DNA of 64,000 nt from Actinomycetes bacterium (GCA_024639145.1 JAHEIZ010000016.1:1-64000), one strand, 5' to 3'. Shown: positions 32,352 through 43,360, counted from the stretch's first letter. Translations and numbers: made by a program. Notes: generated by a model from the sequence alone, not told the origin.

Positions 32352-34406
32352 TCACGTAACTGCGGGACACGCCAGAGGGATAAGCGGCATGACGTCTCTC
32401 CACTCGCAGATCGCTAATCGCGCTTCAGCGTCGTCACGGCCGTAGGAAAGGTAAAGCCGGTCGTGCACGACACAGGCACCTGCCACGAATTCGAGCGCTA
32501 ACTCCTCCACGGCGAAGGGCGGGCCTTGATGAACATGGTCCTGGCACAACGTGACGAACCGGTGAAGGTAGGTGCGACTCGGTCGGCCCTCCGCGCTGAG
32601 CAGCGGTCCCACCCGATGCGTGAGGTACACGGACCCATGCGGAGTGGCGAAGACAGGTGAACCACCTCGCCATTCGTGCTCGACGAGTCGAGATGGGCGC
32701 CCGACGGTAGCCACCACTTGCCGCGTCAGTCGATCCAGGCGAAGTCGCACGAACGGTTCCGTCGACCAGATCACGTCGAGACCGGCAGCACCATCCGGGA
32801 TTGCCACCCAGTTCTTCTCGTACGCCCGGGCATTGTCGTCCGACGTAAGCGGGGAAGGGACTCGCCAAGGGGCTTCCACTCGACAACTCTCCGAGTCGTC
32901 GACGAGCCGAGACAGTACTTGCCGAATCGCACCGGATTCACTGTGATCACGTATCGCCCCGAGGGCCCACCACTGGCCCTCGAAATGAAACAGGCGCATG
33001 TCCTCGACCCCGTGAACGGGGTACAGCGGAAGTGCAGATCGAGCAGCGGAGTCATCGACCCATCGCCAATTCGAGATTTCTGCTCCGCCCTCGTCATCAA
33101 GATTCACCTCGACTATGCCGGTACGCGACCTGATGACGCCATCGTCATCGACCATGGCGTACCGATCATGGTTCAGGTGATAGTTCACTGAACGCACAAT
33201 CATCCGGATCGACTGACCATCAGTGGCGACACTCGGATTCAGGAGCCGCCATCCGGTCGGCAGATCCGGTGGGGGCGAGATGCTCAGAATCGATGTGGTG
33301 GGCAGAACGCGCCAGCTGATCGAATTGCCCGACGAGATGCGCGCGCAGGCCCACGCCGCTTGCTCCTGTCGGTAGCGTGCGAGATTCATGTGAAGCCTGG
33401 GGTCAGCCGGCTCCAGGGCGACAGCACGCTCACCGTGTCGCACCGCGGCCCCGAAATCGTGAAGTCGGAAAGCCGCGTTAGCCGCCATGTCGTCGAGCCG
33501 AGAGCCCCACGCCTGCGCTTCGGTGAGGTATTCCTGCGGCCGTCGCTCGAGCTTCAGCGCACTCTCACATGCGGCGAGGCATTCCTCCCACCTACCTTCG
33601 CATTGAAACAGGAAAGCCAGATCCGTCCAGGGCTCTCGCCGGCTCGGTGCCTCAGCTATGGACAGGCGAAGCCAATGCTCAGCCCTCTCGGGCTCGCAGG
33701 TGGCGAGATATCGGAGGGACTGCGATCGCTCCGCATCCCACAGCGCGGTCGGGAGGGCTAGGTGACGCTTGAACTCCCTTGCCGATTCCGCAAGCCGACC
33801 CTCGTACATGTACTCCCGGGCCAGATAGTGCGCATTTCGATCATTCTCAGGATCCTCGGCCACGGCTAACTCGAGCAGTGGCAGATACTGACCTCGATCC
33901 TTGGCCTGATCTCGGTGGTGGTGGATCTGCACGCCAGTCCAGCCCTGGATTTCATCAGACGTTGGCACCAGCACCTCGTGGACCGGATACCGCCATGCAT
34001 ACCCATGTCGTGAATGAATCTTGTCGCCCGAGTACTGCAATCCGGGCTGACCATCGTCATTCCACGACCAGGTATACAAATACCTGTATCTCGTGATGTG
34101 GGCCTCGAAAGCCTGCTCAAGCTCCTCGCGCCAGCCAGCAACGAGGACCTCATCTAGATCGAGCGAGATGCACACATCGATGTCGTTCGGCACTAATTCG
34201 AGTGATCTGTTTCGGGCCTGTTCGAAGCGCCACGGCACGATTCGCTCCTGAAAGACCGTCACACCTGCACTCGACGCGAGCTCAACCGTGTTGTCAGTGG
34301 AACCTGTATCCAGGAGTATTCGGGCATCCGCGTCGGCACATGAGGCAGCCCAGGCTTCCACGTGGGCAGCCTCGTTCTTCGAGATGCCATACACCGCTAC
34401 TCGCAC
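32352..34406 (-). CDS. Glycosyltransferase-TPR-propeller fusion protein
   Basis: The 684-residue protein joins three parts. Residues 1-165 are GT2-like (VAVYGISKNEAAHVEAW, LLDTGSTDNT at 31-40, SLDLDEVL with DLD at 83-85). Residues about 180-350 are TPR-like repeats. Residues about 370-684 resemble a five-bladed propeller of the GH130 phosphorylase kind (LNPSVATDGQSIRMIVRSVN, GVEDMRLFHFEGQWWALG, EKNWVAIP, LYLSYGRDDAEARL). It starts with GTG and is the first gene of the cluster. The likely role is sugar transfer plus binding or trimming; the last is inference. Confidence 0.75.
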   Translation of the reverse strand: MRVAVYGISKNEAAHVEAWAASCADADARILLDTGSTDNTVELASSAGVTVFQERIVPWRFEQARNRSLELVPNDIDVCISLDLDEVLVAGWREELEQAFEAHITRYRYLYTWSWNDDGQPGLQYSGDKIHSRHGYAWRYPVHEVLVPTSDEIQGWTGVQIHHHRDQAKDRGQYLPLLELAVAEDPENDRNAHYLAREYMYEGRLAESAREFKRHLALPTALWDAERSQSLRYLATCEPERAEHWLRLSIAEAPSRREPWTDLAFLFQCEGRWEECLAACESALKLERRPQEYLTEAQAWGSRLDDMAANAAFRLHDFGAAVRHGERAVALEPADPRLHMNLARYRQEQAAWACARISSGNSISWRVLPTTSILSISPPPDLPTGWRLLNPSVATDGQSIRMIVRSVNYHLNHDRYAMVDDDGVIRSRTGIVEVNLDDEGGAEISNWRWVDDSAARSALPLYPVHGVEDMRLFHFEGQWWALGAIRDHSESGAIRQVLSRLVDDSESCRVEAPWRVPSPLTSDDNARAYEKNWVAIPDGAAGLDVIWSTEPFVRLRLDRLTRQVVATVGRPSRLVEHEWRGGSPVFATPHGSVYLTHRVGPLLSAEGRPSRTYLHRFVTLCQDHVHQGPPFAVEELALEFVAGACVVHDRLYLSYGRDDAEARLAICEWRDVMPLIPLACPAVT

Positions 34407-34570
34407 GAGAGGCTCCGCATCGCGCTGTCAGACATCACATTGCCATTATCCGTGGGGTCTAGATGGTGACGCGTGATTGGCAAATCCTGTGCATGTCCCG
34501 AAAGCGCACTAGCCTGCGCTAACGCCCGTGAGAATCGGCTCACCCGCCCAAGCACGAGAGCAGGTTCTTC

Positions 34571-35152
34571 ATGGCCTCCGCACGCAAGCGCGTACTCATC
34601 GCAACGATCACCGGCGGGCTCTTCGCAGCGATCGGACTCATCGGGGCTGCGCCTGCCTCGGCGATCACGATCACCCTGGATTACATCAGCCCGACCTCCG
34701 GCTCCATTTACGGCGGCGACCTGGTGCACGTCCACGGATCGAACGTCGGCGGCACTCCGCACATCCTTTTCGGAGGAAACCTGGCTGCTCTCGTCAGTAT
34801 CGAGGGATACGACGACATCACCGTCGCAACGCCTCCTGGCGAAGTCGGCCCGGTTGATGTCACGCTCGTGACCGTGAACTCCGGGTCGATCTATCACTTG
34901 CAGGGCCGCGCGCCATCATCATTAACGCTCACCGACGGGTTCACCTACTTCATTCCGCCGCCCGCGCCGTGGTTCCAGTCCATTGGTCGCGCCAGCGCCT
35001 CGGCGTCGTGCCCGATGGGATGGAATCCCAGCTGGGCGGAGTGGATGAATGGCCACACCGGCGGGTTCGTCTGCAACCGCGAACAGTTCTGGAACATTTC
35101 ACTCGAGGACTGGAACTACCGACTCCTCCATTCCGCCGCCAACTCCCGCTGA
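34571..35152 (+). CDS. Secreted IPT/TIG-domain protein with shared C-terminal module
   Basis: The 193-residue protein has a signal peptide (to about residue 31, APASA), an IPT/TIG immunoglobulin-like domain (ISPTSGSIYGGDLVHVHGSN, ILFGGNLAALV, VATPPGEVGPVDVTLVT), and a C-terminal 55-residue module with GWNPSWAEWMNGHTGG then FVC, the same Cys/Trp pattern as in the two beta-propeller proteins. It is divergent from the glycosyltransferase cluster. Confidence 0.75.
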   Translation: MASARKRVLIATITGGLFAAIGLIGAAPASAITITLDYISPTSGSIYGGDLVHVHGSNVGGTPHILFGGNLAALVSIEGYDDITVATPPGEVGPVDVTLVTVNSGSIYHLQGRAPSSLTLTDGFTYFIPPPAPWFQSIGRASASASCPMGWNPSWAEWMNGHTGGFVCNREQFWNISLEDWNYRLLHSAANSR

Positions 35153-35177
35153 CCGCCCGAGAAGGCTTGGGGCTGCG

Positions 35178-35786
35178 CTACTCCCCCAGAACCCGCGCCT
35201 TGATCTCTGACCAGTTGCCCAGGCGGTTGAGGATCATTGCGCCTGAAGGCGCGTGCGGAGCATTCACCTTCTTCCAGGCATTCCAGCCGGCGAAGGAGCC
35301 GCGAGTGTTCGGGTCGGCAAGGTAGCGGCGTACGTCGCTCAGGATTTCCTCGTCTGTCCAGGCCGAGGTGAAAGTGCGGTTGGGTTTCTTGCCGGCAGGC
35401 ACTCCGGCCTTCTCTGCAGCGTCGGCCCAGGAACCGAACACTTGAAGAACCCTGACTGAGCTCGGGCCTTCGACGATTTCGTCATGCACAAGTTGGTTGT
35501 AACGGGCGTAGCTCATGGAGGTCACGCTCTCAGTAGTGCTGATTGCCGCCCATGCCTGCCTGAGCGCCTCGAGGATCTCGTCTTCGCTCCACTTACGGCT
35601 TGATCCGGTTCTGTGACGAACGGCGAGCCTGCGAGCATCGTCTGTCATCGCCTTCGCGAGCTGGCTCTTGCTCCAGTTAAGCGCCTTCTGGGCATCGTCG
35701 ACCGTGCTGCCCGGATGTTCAGTGAGCCAGGCGACCAGCTCAAGTTGCGCCGACTCACCGCTGCTCGGACTAGGCAACGGGTTCAA
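35178..35786 (-). CDS. Protein with two HNH-associated (homing endonuclease-type) DNA-binding repeats
   Basis: The 202-residue protein contains two copies of a repeat of the type found with homing/HNH nucleases: KWSEDEILEALRQAW through VLQVFGSWADAAEKAG (about 66-121), and AWTDEEILSDVRRYL through RLGNWSEIKARV (about 142-198). No nuclease motif is present, so it is presumably a DNA-binding regulator. The start (TTG at 35786 or a nearby one) overlaps the HigA gene by 17 bases. Confidence 0.6.
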   Translation of the reverse strand: MNPLPSPSSGESAQLELVAWLTEHPGSTVDDAQKALNWSKSQLAKAMTDDARRLAVRHRTGSSRKWSEDEILEALRQAWAAISTTESVTSMSYARYNQLVHDEIVEGPSSVRVLQVFGSWADAAEKAGVPAGKKPNRTFTSAWTDEEILSDVRRYLADPNTRGSFAGWNAWKKVNAPHAPSGAMILNRLGNWSEIKARVLGE

Positions 35787-36051
35787 GCTTGCGCACCTTC
35801 GGCTTGCCTAGGGCGCGTTCGTCAGCGAGATCACGGGCAGTCTGCATGGCGAGCCAACTACGCGCAGACCCGACTCCGGCGGCCTCCAAGCGAAGTGCGA
35901 GATTCGGCGAAATGCGGGCATGCTCGTGGATAACCCGGCTAAGCGTCACACGAGAAATTCCGAGGCGCTCTGCGGCCTCACCTACCGTGAGGCCGAGCTC
36001 GGCAAGAACATCTTCACGAAGAATTGCTCCGGGATGCACGGGTATCTTCAT
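35770..36051 (-). CDS. HigA-family antitoxin, orphan
   Basis: The 93-residue protein matches HigA: it opens MKIPVHPGAILREDVL, has the helix-turn-helix GLTVGEAAERLGISRVTLSRVI and the C-terminal SWLAMQTARDL. GAGGAG lies upstream. A HigB toxin should precede it, but the space to the ftsQ stop is only 77 bases. Instead it overlaps a DNA-binding-repeat gene downstream. It may be a solitary repressor or a remnant. Confidence 0.8.
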   Translation of the reverse strand: MKIPVHPGAILREDVLAELGLTVGEAAERLGISRVTLSRVIHEHARISPNLALRLEAAGVGSARSWLAMQTARDLADERALGKPKVRKLEPVA

Positions 36052-36128
36052 CGTCTCAACGCTCCTCAGAAAGTAATTCCGGAGCGAACGCTACTCGCAG
36101 TAGCCCAAGGAATTAAGCCATTGGCTTG

Positions 36129-37047
36129 CTAGTTAATCGAGCCCTCGTCAGCGAAGGGATCGGAGGGCACGGCAGATGGCTCGGTGACGCTCGGGGCGGG
36201 ATCTGTGGTGGAACTCGCGCTAGGCGACGGGCTTGGAATCTTCTGCTTCTTCTTCGGGTTCTCGTCGAAGGTGGTCGGTAGTTCGGGGGCAGACACGTCA
36301 TACATCCGTGCTCTTCTGGGGAGGAGTGCAGTGAGCACGGCGATCTTCTGATCGCCCTTCTGGTCGTTGCCCCAGCGCACTACGGCACCGGAACCCAGGG
36401 TGAAGGTCACGTCATCGCGCGACTTCGCCGTGAGCGAGGCGATCTTGTGAGCGATCTCCTGCGGCAGCTGGCGATAGATGCGCACGGCAGTGCCGAGGGC
36501 ATCAGGGTCAGTGCCTTCGATAGTCAGCAGCTTCTTGGGCAGCGGTGTCGGGGACTGATACGCGATGCCGTCGGCATCGATGGCCTGACCGTCACTCGAC
36601 TGCGCGACCGCGACTCGCGGGGTGACCGCGATGACGATGTCATTCGGGTAGCCGCGACGCACGTCAACACTCGCGATCCATGGCAGGGCACCCTGAACGG
36701 CCGAGCCGATCGCGGCAGTGTCGACCTTGGCGATCGGCTCCCCCATGGGCACGGGGGCTGCGGCGATGACCTGCTGCTCGAGCTTGGCGTCGACACCGGT
36801 GACCTTCACGGCCTTGACGGCAAGAACGCTGGAAAACCAGACGAGCCAGATGGAGACGAGCACGAGCGTGGCGATCAGCAGGATGATGATCGCCTTCAGC
36901 GGCGACTTCCTCTTGCCCTTGCGGCGAGGAAGGCGGGTGACCTGGTCATTCCTGCTGCTCTTCGTGGTGCTGCTCTTGCCACCGCTGCTTCTGCTGCCAG
37001 AGGTGCTTCGGGTGCCGCTCGTCGGCTTCTTCTTGGCAGGCTTCTTC

Positions 37048-37055
<8 letters not shown>
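36129..37055 (-). CDS. ftsQ: Cell division protein FtsQ
   Basis: FtsQ links the early and late divisome with FtsL and FtsB. It has a long basic cytoplasmic tail (AEKKPAKKKPTSG and onward), one transmembrane helix (about residues 54-76), a POTRA-like segment (AVKAVKVTGVDAKLEQQVI) and the beta domain with SVDVRRGYPNDIVIAVTPR. A Ser/Pro-rich tail ends the protein. The GTG at 37055 overlaps the murC stop by 8 bases. It is normally followed by ftsZ; here a HigA gene follows. Confidence 0.93.
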
Positions 37056-38444
<1,389 letters not shown>

Positions 38445-38448
<4 letters not shown>

Positions 38449-39530
38449 CGTGCTGCTCCCTGCTTGGCCGCTGTGATGACGAACTCGGCGAGGCGCTGAT
38501 CGGCATCGCGGATGCCCAGACCCGCCGCAGCTACGCCCATGGCCTCGAGCTCATCGTTGTCGTAGAGCAGATGGCCGGTGGCATTCATCAACCACTCGGA
38601 GGTGAACTCGGCGTCGTCGACAATGAGGCCGCCACCGGCCTCGACGATCGGAAGTGCGTTGAGGCGCTGCTCGCCGTTGCCGATAGGCAGGGGCACGTAA
38701 ATGGCCGGCAGGCCGACAGCCGAGAGCTCGGCGCAGGTCATGGCACCCGCACGCGTGACCGCGAGATCAGCGGCGGCGTAGGCGAGATCCATGCGATCGA
38801 TATAGGGCACGGGGAGATAGCCGGGCTGCGCCTTCGGCGTCTCGTTCCTGCTGCCGAAGGCGTGCAGGATCCAGACGCCGTTCTTCGTGAGGTCATTCAC
38901 CGACTCGCCGATGACGGCATTGAAGTGAGCGGCGCCCTGGCTGCCACCGAAGACGAGGAGCACCTTCGCGTCGGCGGGAATGCCGAAATGATCACGCGCA
39001 CCTGCCCGACTTGATGATCGATCGAGGTTGGCGATAGCACTTCGAAGCGGAAGGCCCATGACGGTGGCATGCGGGAGTGAGCCGGGCACCGTGGTGATGA
39101 CATTGCGGGTCAGGCGTGCGCCGAGCTTGTTGGCTACGCCCGCACGAGCGTTCGCCTCGTGAATGACAAGCGGAGTCTTGGTGCGCCGCGCAGCGAGATA
39201 GGTCGGCAGAGAGGCATAGCCGCCAAAGCCGACAGCGACGTCCGCCTCGACCTCGCGGAGAATCGCCGCAGCATCACTGACAGCGCCGCTGACGCGCGGC
39301 GTGACCAGCAGCAGATCGATCGAGGGCTTGCGCGGCAGCGGAACGGCGGCGACCGTGCGCAACTCATAGCCGCGCGCGGGCACCAGGCTCGTCTCGAGAC
39401 CTCGAGTGCTGCCGATGACAGTGATGCGCACAGTGGGATCGATACGGCGAAGCGCATCGGCGAGATTGAGGGCCGGCTCGATATGACCGGCAGTTCCGCC
39501 GGTGGCCAGGACGACGGAGAGTTCGCTCAT
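38445..39530 (-). CDS. murG: MurG, UDP-GlcNAc transferase forming lipid II
   Basis: MurG converts lipid I to lipid II on the inner membrane face. From the ATG at 39530 it has 361 residues and begins SELSVVLATGGTAGHIEPAL, the glycine-rich membrane-proximal loop. The C-terminal GT-B half carries LVFGGSQGAAHFN and AVTRAGAMTCAEL, with PLPIGNGEQRLNA for the donor site. A longer frame upstream overlaps ftsW and was rejected. It starts 7 bases after the ftsW stop. Confidence 0.97.
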
Positions 39531-39537
39531 GACCTGA

Positions 39538-40830
39538 TCACCTGCGCCGCAGGGACTCAGCAGTCGACCTGCGCCGCAGGGCAGTGCGCGCCGCCGGCTC
39601 GTTTCTCGCGCATGCGAGCAGCATGCCAATAGCCGCGAGCGTGGGAATCAGTGACGAACCGCCGTAGGAGACAAGCGGCAGCGGAACACCGGTGATCGGC
39701 AGCAGGCCGAGCACGGCGCCGATGTTCAGTGAGGCCTGGCCCACGATCCAGCAGCCCACACCGGCAGCCGCGAAGCGCACGAAGCGGTCGTTGGTCGTGC
39801 GGCTGAGACGGAAGATCGCGAAGGCGAGGATCGCGAAGAGCAGAATGATCGTGATCGTGCCGACGAGACCGAGTTCCTCGCCGATGACCGAGAAGATGAA
39901 GTCGGTGTGAGCCTCGGGCAGCGAACCCCACTTCTCGCGGCTCGCTCCGACACCCACGCCCAGCCAGCCGCCGGAACCGAGGGCAAGCTGGCCCTGGTTG
40001 ACCTGGTAGGCAGCGCCGAGCGGGTCGGCATTGGGATCAAGCCAGGCGGTGAAGCGCTCCATTCGATAGGGAGCAGCAAGGGTGGCGATCACCATGCCAA
40101 GGGCCGCAGCGCCGGCCGCGAAGGCGAACAGTCGCATCGGGGCACCTGCGGCGAACAGCATGCCGAGGAAGATCAGGCCCAGCAGGAAGGTGTTGCCGAA
40201 GTCACCCTCAAGCATGATGAGGGCCATCATTCCGAGTGCCACCGGCAGTACCGGCATCAGCAGGGTCTTCCAGCTATAGCGATCACGAAAGTTTCGGGCG
40301 AGCTGATCGGCGCCCCACACGACGAGCGCGAGCTTGGCGAACTCCGAGGGCTGGAAGCGGAACGGACCGAAGAGATCGATCCAGTTCTTCTGGCCGGCGA
40401 CCGAGACGCCGATCACGAGCACGACGATGAGGCTGATCACCGCGAAGCCAAGCAGGCCAACGGAAATACCGCGCCAGAACTGGATACTCGTGCGCCGAGC
40501 GACGATGAGCATCATGATCACGCCGGCGACTGCGAACATCAGCTGACGCAGGAAGAGGGTGTAGCTCGAGCCCGAGAACTTCAGGCTCTCGATGCTCGAG
40601 GCCGACAGCACCATGATCAGCCCGAGAACAAGGAGCAGCAACGTGGCACCGAGCAGCAGGTAATAGGTGCTCAGCGGGTGATTGAAGAGCAGGTAGACCC
40701 GATTGGTGGGGGTCACCTTCTCGCCACGGAGGCGACGTGCCGAGGCGTCGTCGCTGCCCGGGGCAGACTTCCGCGAGTTCTCGGCCTTCCGGGAGTTGCT
40801 GACCGGGGCGCCGTTGTCGGTTCGACTCAT
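39538..40830 (-). CDS. ftsW: FtsW, septal peptidoglycan polymerase
   Basis: FtsW is the SEDS glycosyltransferase that polymerises lipid II at the septum with FtsI. The 430-residue protein has about ten transmembrane helices, starting near residue 52, and the SEDS signatures GPFRFQPSEFAKLALV, AHTDFIFSVIGEELG and ITGVPLPLVSYGGSS. The ATG at 40830 overlaps the murD stop by 4 bases. Confidence 0.96.
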   Translation of the reverse strand: MSRTDNGAPVSNSRKAENSRKSAPGSDDASARRLRGEKVTPTNRVYLLFNHPLSTYYLLLGATLLLLVLGLIMVLSASSIESLKFSGSSYTLFLRQLMFAVAGVIMMLIVARRTSIQFWRGISVGLLGFAVISLIVVLVIGVSVAGQKNWIDLFGPFRFQPSEFAKLALVVWGADQLARNFRDRYSWKTLLMPVLPVALGMMALIMLEGDFGNTFLLGLIFLGMLFAAGAPMRLFAFAAGAAALGMVIATLAAPYRMERFTAWLDPNADPLGAAYQVNQGQLALGSGGWLGVGVGASREKWGSLPEAHTDFIFSVIGEELGLVGTITIILLFAILAFAIFRLSRTTNDRFVRFAAAGVGCWIVGQASLNIGAVLGLLPITGVPLPLVSYGGSSLIPTLAAIGMLLACARNEPAARTALRRRSTAESLRRR

Positions 40831-42296
40831 GCGCCGGCCCCCCGGGCCAGGCGGGCCACGGCCTCGGCGAACTCGGTGCCGCGGTGGGTGTAGTCGCGGA
40901 ACATGTCCCATGAGGCGCAGCCAGGGGCGAGCAGCACGGTATCGCCGGGGCGGGCCATGGCCATCGCCTCGCGCACTGCCACCTCCATGGCTCCAGTGTC
41001 GGTGCGATCGAGGTCGACTCGGGGGACATCAGGCGCGTGTCGGCCCAGGGCCTCGGCGATCACGGCCCGATCGACCCCCAGGAGCACGACTCCCCTCAGG
41101 TGAGGAGCAGTCAGCCGCACCAAGTCGTCGAATTCCTGGCCCTTGGCCATGCCGCCGGCGATCCAGATGATGCTCGGGTACGCGAGCAGCGAAGTCTGGG
41201 CCGCGTGCGCGTTGGTGGCCTTGGAATCATCGATGAAGGTGACTCCCCCGATCTCGCCGACATGAGCAATGCGGTGGGCTGCGGGCACGAAATCCTGCAG
41301 ACCCTGCTGCACGGCGGTGGCCGGCACGCCGAAGGCGCGGGCCAGGGCAGCGGCAGCCAAAGCATTGGCGACGTTATGCGGGGCCGCCGGCTGCACGTCG
41401 TCGACGACGGCCAGCTCCTGCGCCGAGGTCTGGCGCTCCTCGATGAAGGCGCGGTCGACGAGGTACTCGTCGACGACTCCGAGCATCGAGATGGCCGGCG
41501 CCCCGAGAGTGAAGCCGATCGCGCGGCAACCCTCGATAACATCGGCGTTCTCGACCATGGTCAGCGTGACGGGATCCTCGACATTGAAGACGACGGCTTC
41601 CTGGGTGCGCTCGAAGATGCGTGACTTCGCCGCGACGTAGGCCTCCATCGAACCGAAGTGATCGATGTGGTCGTCGGCGATGTTCAAGCAGACCGAGGCG
41701 ACGGCACTCACCGAATGCACGAAGGGCAGCTGCGGGGCACCTACTTCGACGGCGATGACGTCGAGTTCGTCATGCATGACGACATCGACCAGAGAATTGC
41801 CGATATTGCCCGCCGAGGTCGTGCGATAGCCGGCGGCACGCAGCATCGACTCGAGCATCAAGGTGGTCGTGGTCTTGCCGTTGGTGCCCGTGACTGTGAG
41901 CCAGGCAGCCGCGGTGTCGGGGTGTCGCAGTCGCCAGGCAAGCTCGAGCTCACCCCAGACCGGAATACCGCGCTCAAGGGCATCGACGATGACGGGCGCA
42001 CTCGGACGCAGGCCGGGCGAGACGACGAGCAGATCGCACTCGGGGGCCATTCCGTCGTAGCCGAGGCGCACCTCGGCATCGAGTGTCTCGAGGATCTCCG
42101 CGCGCTCGCGCTGCTTCTCGCCGTCGCCGGCATCGATCACGATGACCGTCGCGCCGAGTTGCATGAGCGCATCTGCGCAGGAGAAACCGGCAATGCCGAT
42201 GCCTGCGACAGTGATCGTCCACTGCGACCAGTCGGAGAGCCGGTGGGCGACGTTGATATCGCTGCTCATGCCGGGGGTGGAGTCCTGTGCGCTCAC
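40827..42296 (-). CDS. murD: UDP-N-acetylmuramoyl-L-alanine-D-glutamate ligase MurD
   Basis: MurD adds D-Glu to the stem peptide. The protein has a Rossmann N-terminal domain (ITVAGIGIAGFSCADAL), the ATP site GTNGKTTTTLML, and the Mur motif FIDDSKATNAHAA near residue 350. I chose the GTG at 42296 because it overlaps the mraY stop (GTGA); an ATG at 42269 is possible and would give a product nine residues shorter. 489 residues as called. Confidence 0.95.
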   Translation of the reverse strand: MSAQDSTPGMSSDINVAHRLSDWSQWTITVAGIGIAGFSCADALMQLGATVIVIDAGDGEKQRERAEILETLDAEVRLGYDGMAPECDLLVVSPGLRPSAPVIVDALERGIPVWGELELAWRLRHPDTAAAWLTVTGTNGKTTTTLMLESMLRAAGYRTTSAGNIGNSLVDVVMHDELDVIAVEVGAPQLPFVHSVSAVASVCLNIADDHIDHFGSMEAYVAAKSRIFERTQEAVVFNVEDPVTLTMVENADVIEGCRAIGFTLGAPAISMLGVVDEYLVDRAFIEERQTSAQELAVVDDVQPAAPHNVANALAAAALARAFGVPATAVQQGLQDFVPAAHRIAHVGEIGGVTFIDDSKATNAHAAQTSLLAYPSIIWIAGGMAKGQEFDDLVRLTAPHLRGVVLLGVDRAVIAEALGRHAPDVPRVDLDRTDTGAMEVAVREAMAMARPGDTVLLAPGCASWDMFRDYTHRGTEFAEAVARLARGAGA

Positions 42297-43360
42297 GCGC
42301 GCACCCATTCGGCGTAGAACAAGGTCAGGCCCATGCCGATGCACAGTCCCTGGATGATCCAGAAGCGCACGACGATCTGCACCTCGGGCCAGCCGAGCAT
42401 CTCGAAGTGATGATGCAGCGGGGCCATGCGGAAGATGCGCCTGCCGGTGAGCTTGAAGGAGCCGACCTGGCCAATGACGCTCAGCGTGGTGATGAGGAAC
42501 AGGCCCGCGATGAACGGGAGCAGCAGCTCAGTGCGCGAGAGGATCGCGAGACCGGCGATGCCGCCACCGAGGGCAAGTGAGCCGGTATCTCCCATGAAGA
42601 TGCGGGCAGGTGAGGTGTTCCACCACAGGAAGCCGAAGCTCGCACCGGCTGCGGCAGCCGCGACGAGTGCGAGATCGAGTGGATCTGTCGTGTTGTAGCA
42701 CTGGGCCGAGTCGAGGAAGCCGCAGTTCTGGCCGTACTGCCAGATGCTGATGAGCACGTAGGCAAGGAAGCTCATGATCGAGGCGCCGATGGCCAGGCCG
42801 TCGAGCCCGTCAGTTAGGTTCACGCCGTTGGTCGTCGCGGTGATCAGGAACCACACCCAGAGCAGGAAGAGTCCTGCCGGCAGCACGATCGCGGTGTCGC
42901 GCACGAAGGAGATCGCCTGCGATGCTGGGGTCTGGCCCAGGTCATCGGAGAGATGAATCGACATCCACGCGAAGGACAGAGCGACGATCGCCTGGCCGAT
43001 GAGCTTGGTGCGGGCACGCAGGCCTGTACTGCGCTGCTTGAACACCTTCAGATAGTCATCAGCGAGACCGACGAGCCCGAGACCGACCATCAGGTAGACC
43101 ACGAGCAGCCCGGAGGCGGTAAGCGGTCGCCAGGCCAGGAGATGTGCGCCGAAGTAGCCGGCGACCACGGCGATGATGATCGCGACACCGCCCATGGACG
43201 GCGTGCCCTTCTTCCCCGAGTGCTCGGGGTAGGCCTCGGTATCGGTGGAGACACGAATCGCCTGTGCATAGTTGCGACGGGCAAGCAGCTTGATCAGGAT
43301 CGGCGTGCCGATGAGCGAGAAGAGTGTCGCAATACCGGCGGCGATGACCACGAGCCTCAT
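42293..43360 (-). CDS. mraY: MraY, phospho-MurNAc-pentapeptide translocase
   Basis: MraY makes lipid I by transferring phospho-MurNAc-pentapeptide to undecaprenyl phosphate. The 355-residue protein has about ten transmembrane helices and its conserved blocks: GTPSMGGVAII, LADDYLKVFKQRSTGL, TDGLDGLAIG and LHHHFEMLGW. The Asp residues of the LADD and TDGLDG loops are the catalytic ones in the family. Its ATG overlaps the murF stop by 4 bases. Confidence 0.97.
   Translation of the reverse strand: MRLVVIAAGIATLFSLIGTPILIKLLARRNYAQAIRVSTDTEAYPEHSGKKGTPSMGGVAIIIAVVAGYFGAHLLAWRPLTASGLLVVYLMVGLGLVGLADDYLKVFKQRSTGLRARTKLIGQAIVALSFAWMSIHLSDDLGQTPASQAISFVRDTAIVLPAGLFLLWVWFLITATTNGVNLTDGLDGLAIGASIMSFLAYVLISIWQYGQNCGFLDSAQCYNTTDPLDLALVAAAAAGASFGFLWWNTSPARIFMGDTGSLALGGGIAGLAILSRTELLLPFIAGLFLITTLSVIGQVGSFKLTGRRIFRMAPLHHHFEMLGWPEVQIVVRFWIIQGLCIGMGLTLFYAEWVRA

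Noticed and set aside
5000-36000. Search for integrase, transposase, relaxase or phage structural genes
   Set aside because: None recognised in the coding frames, so the island is not classified as a phage, ICE or transposon.
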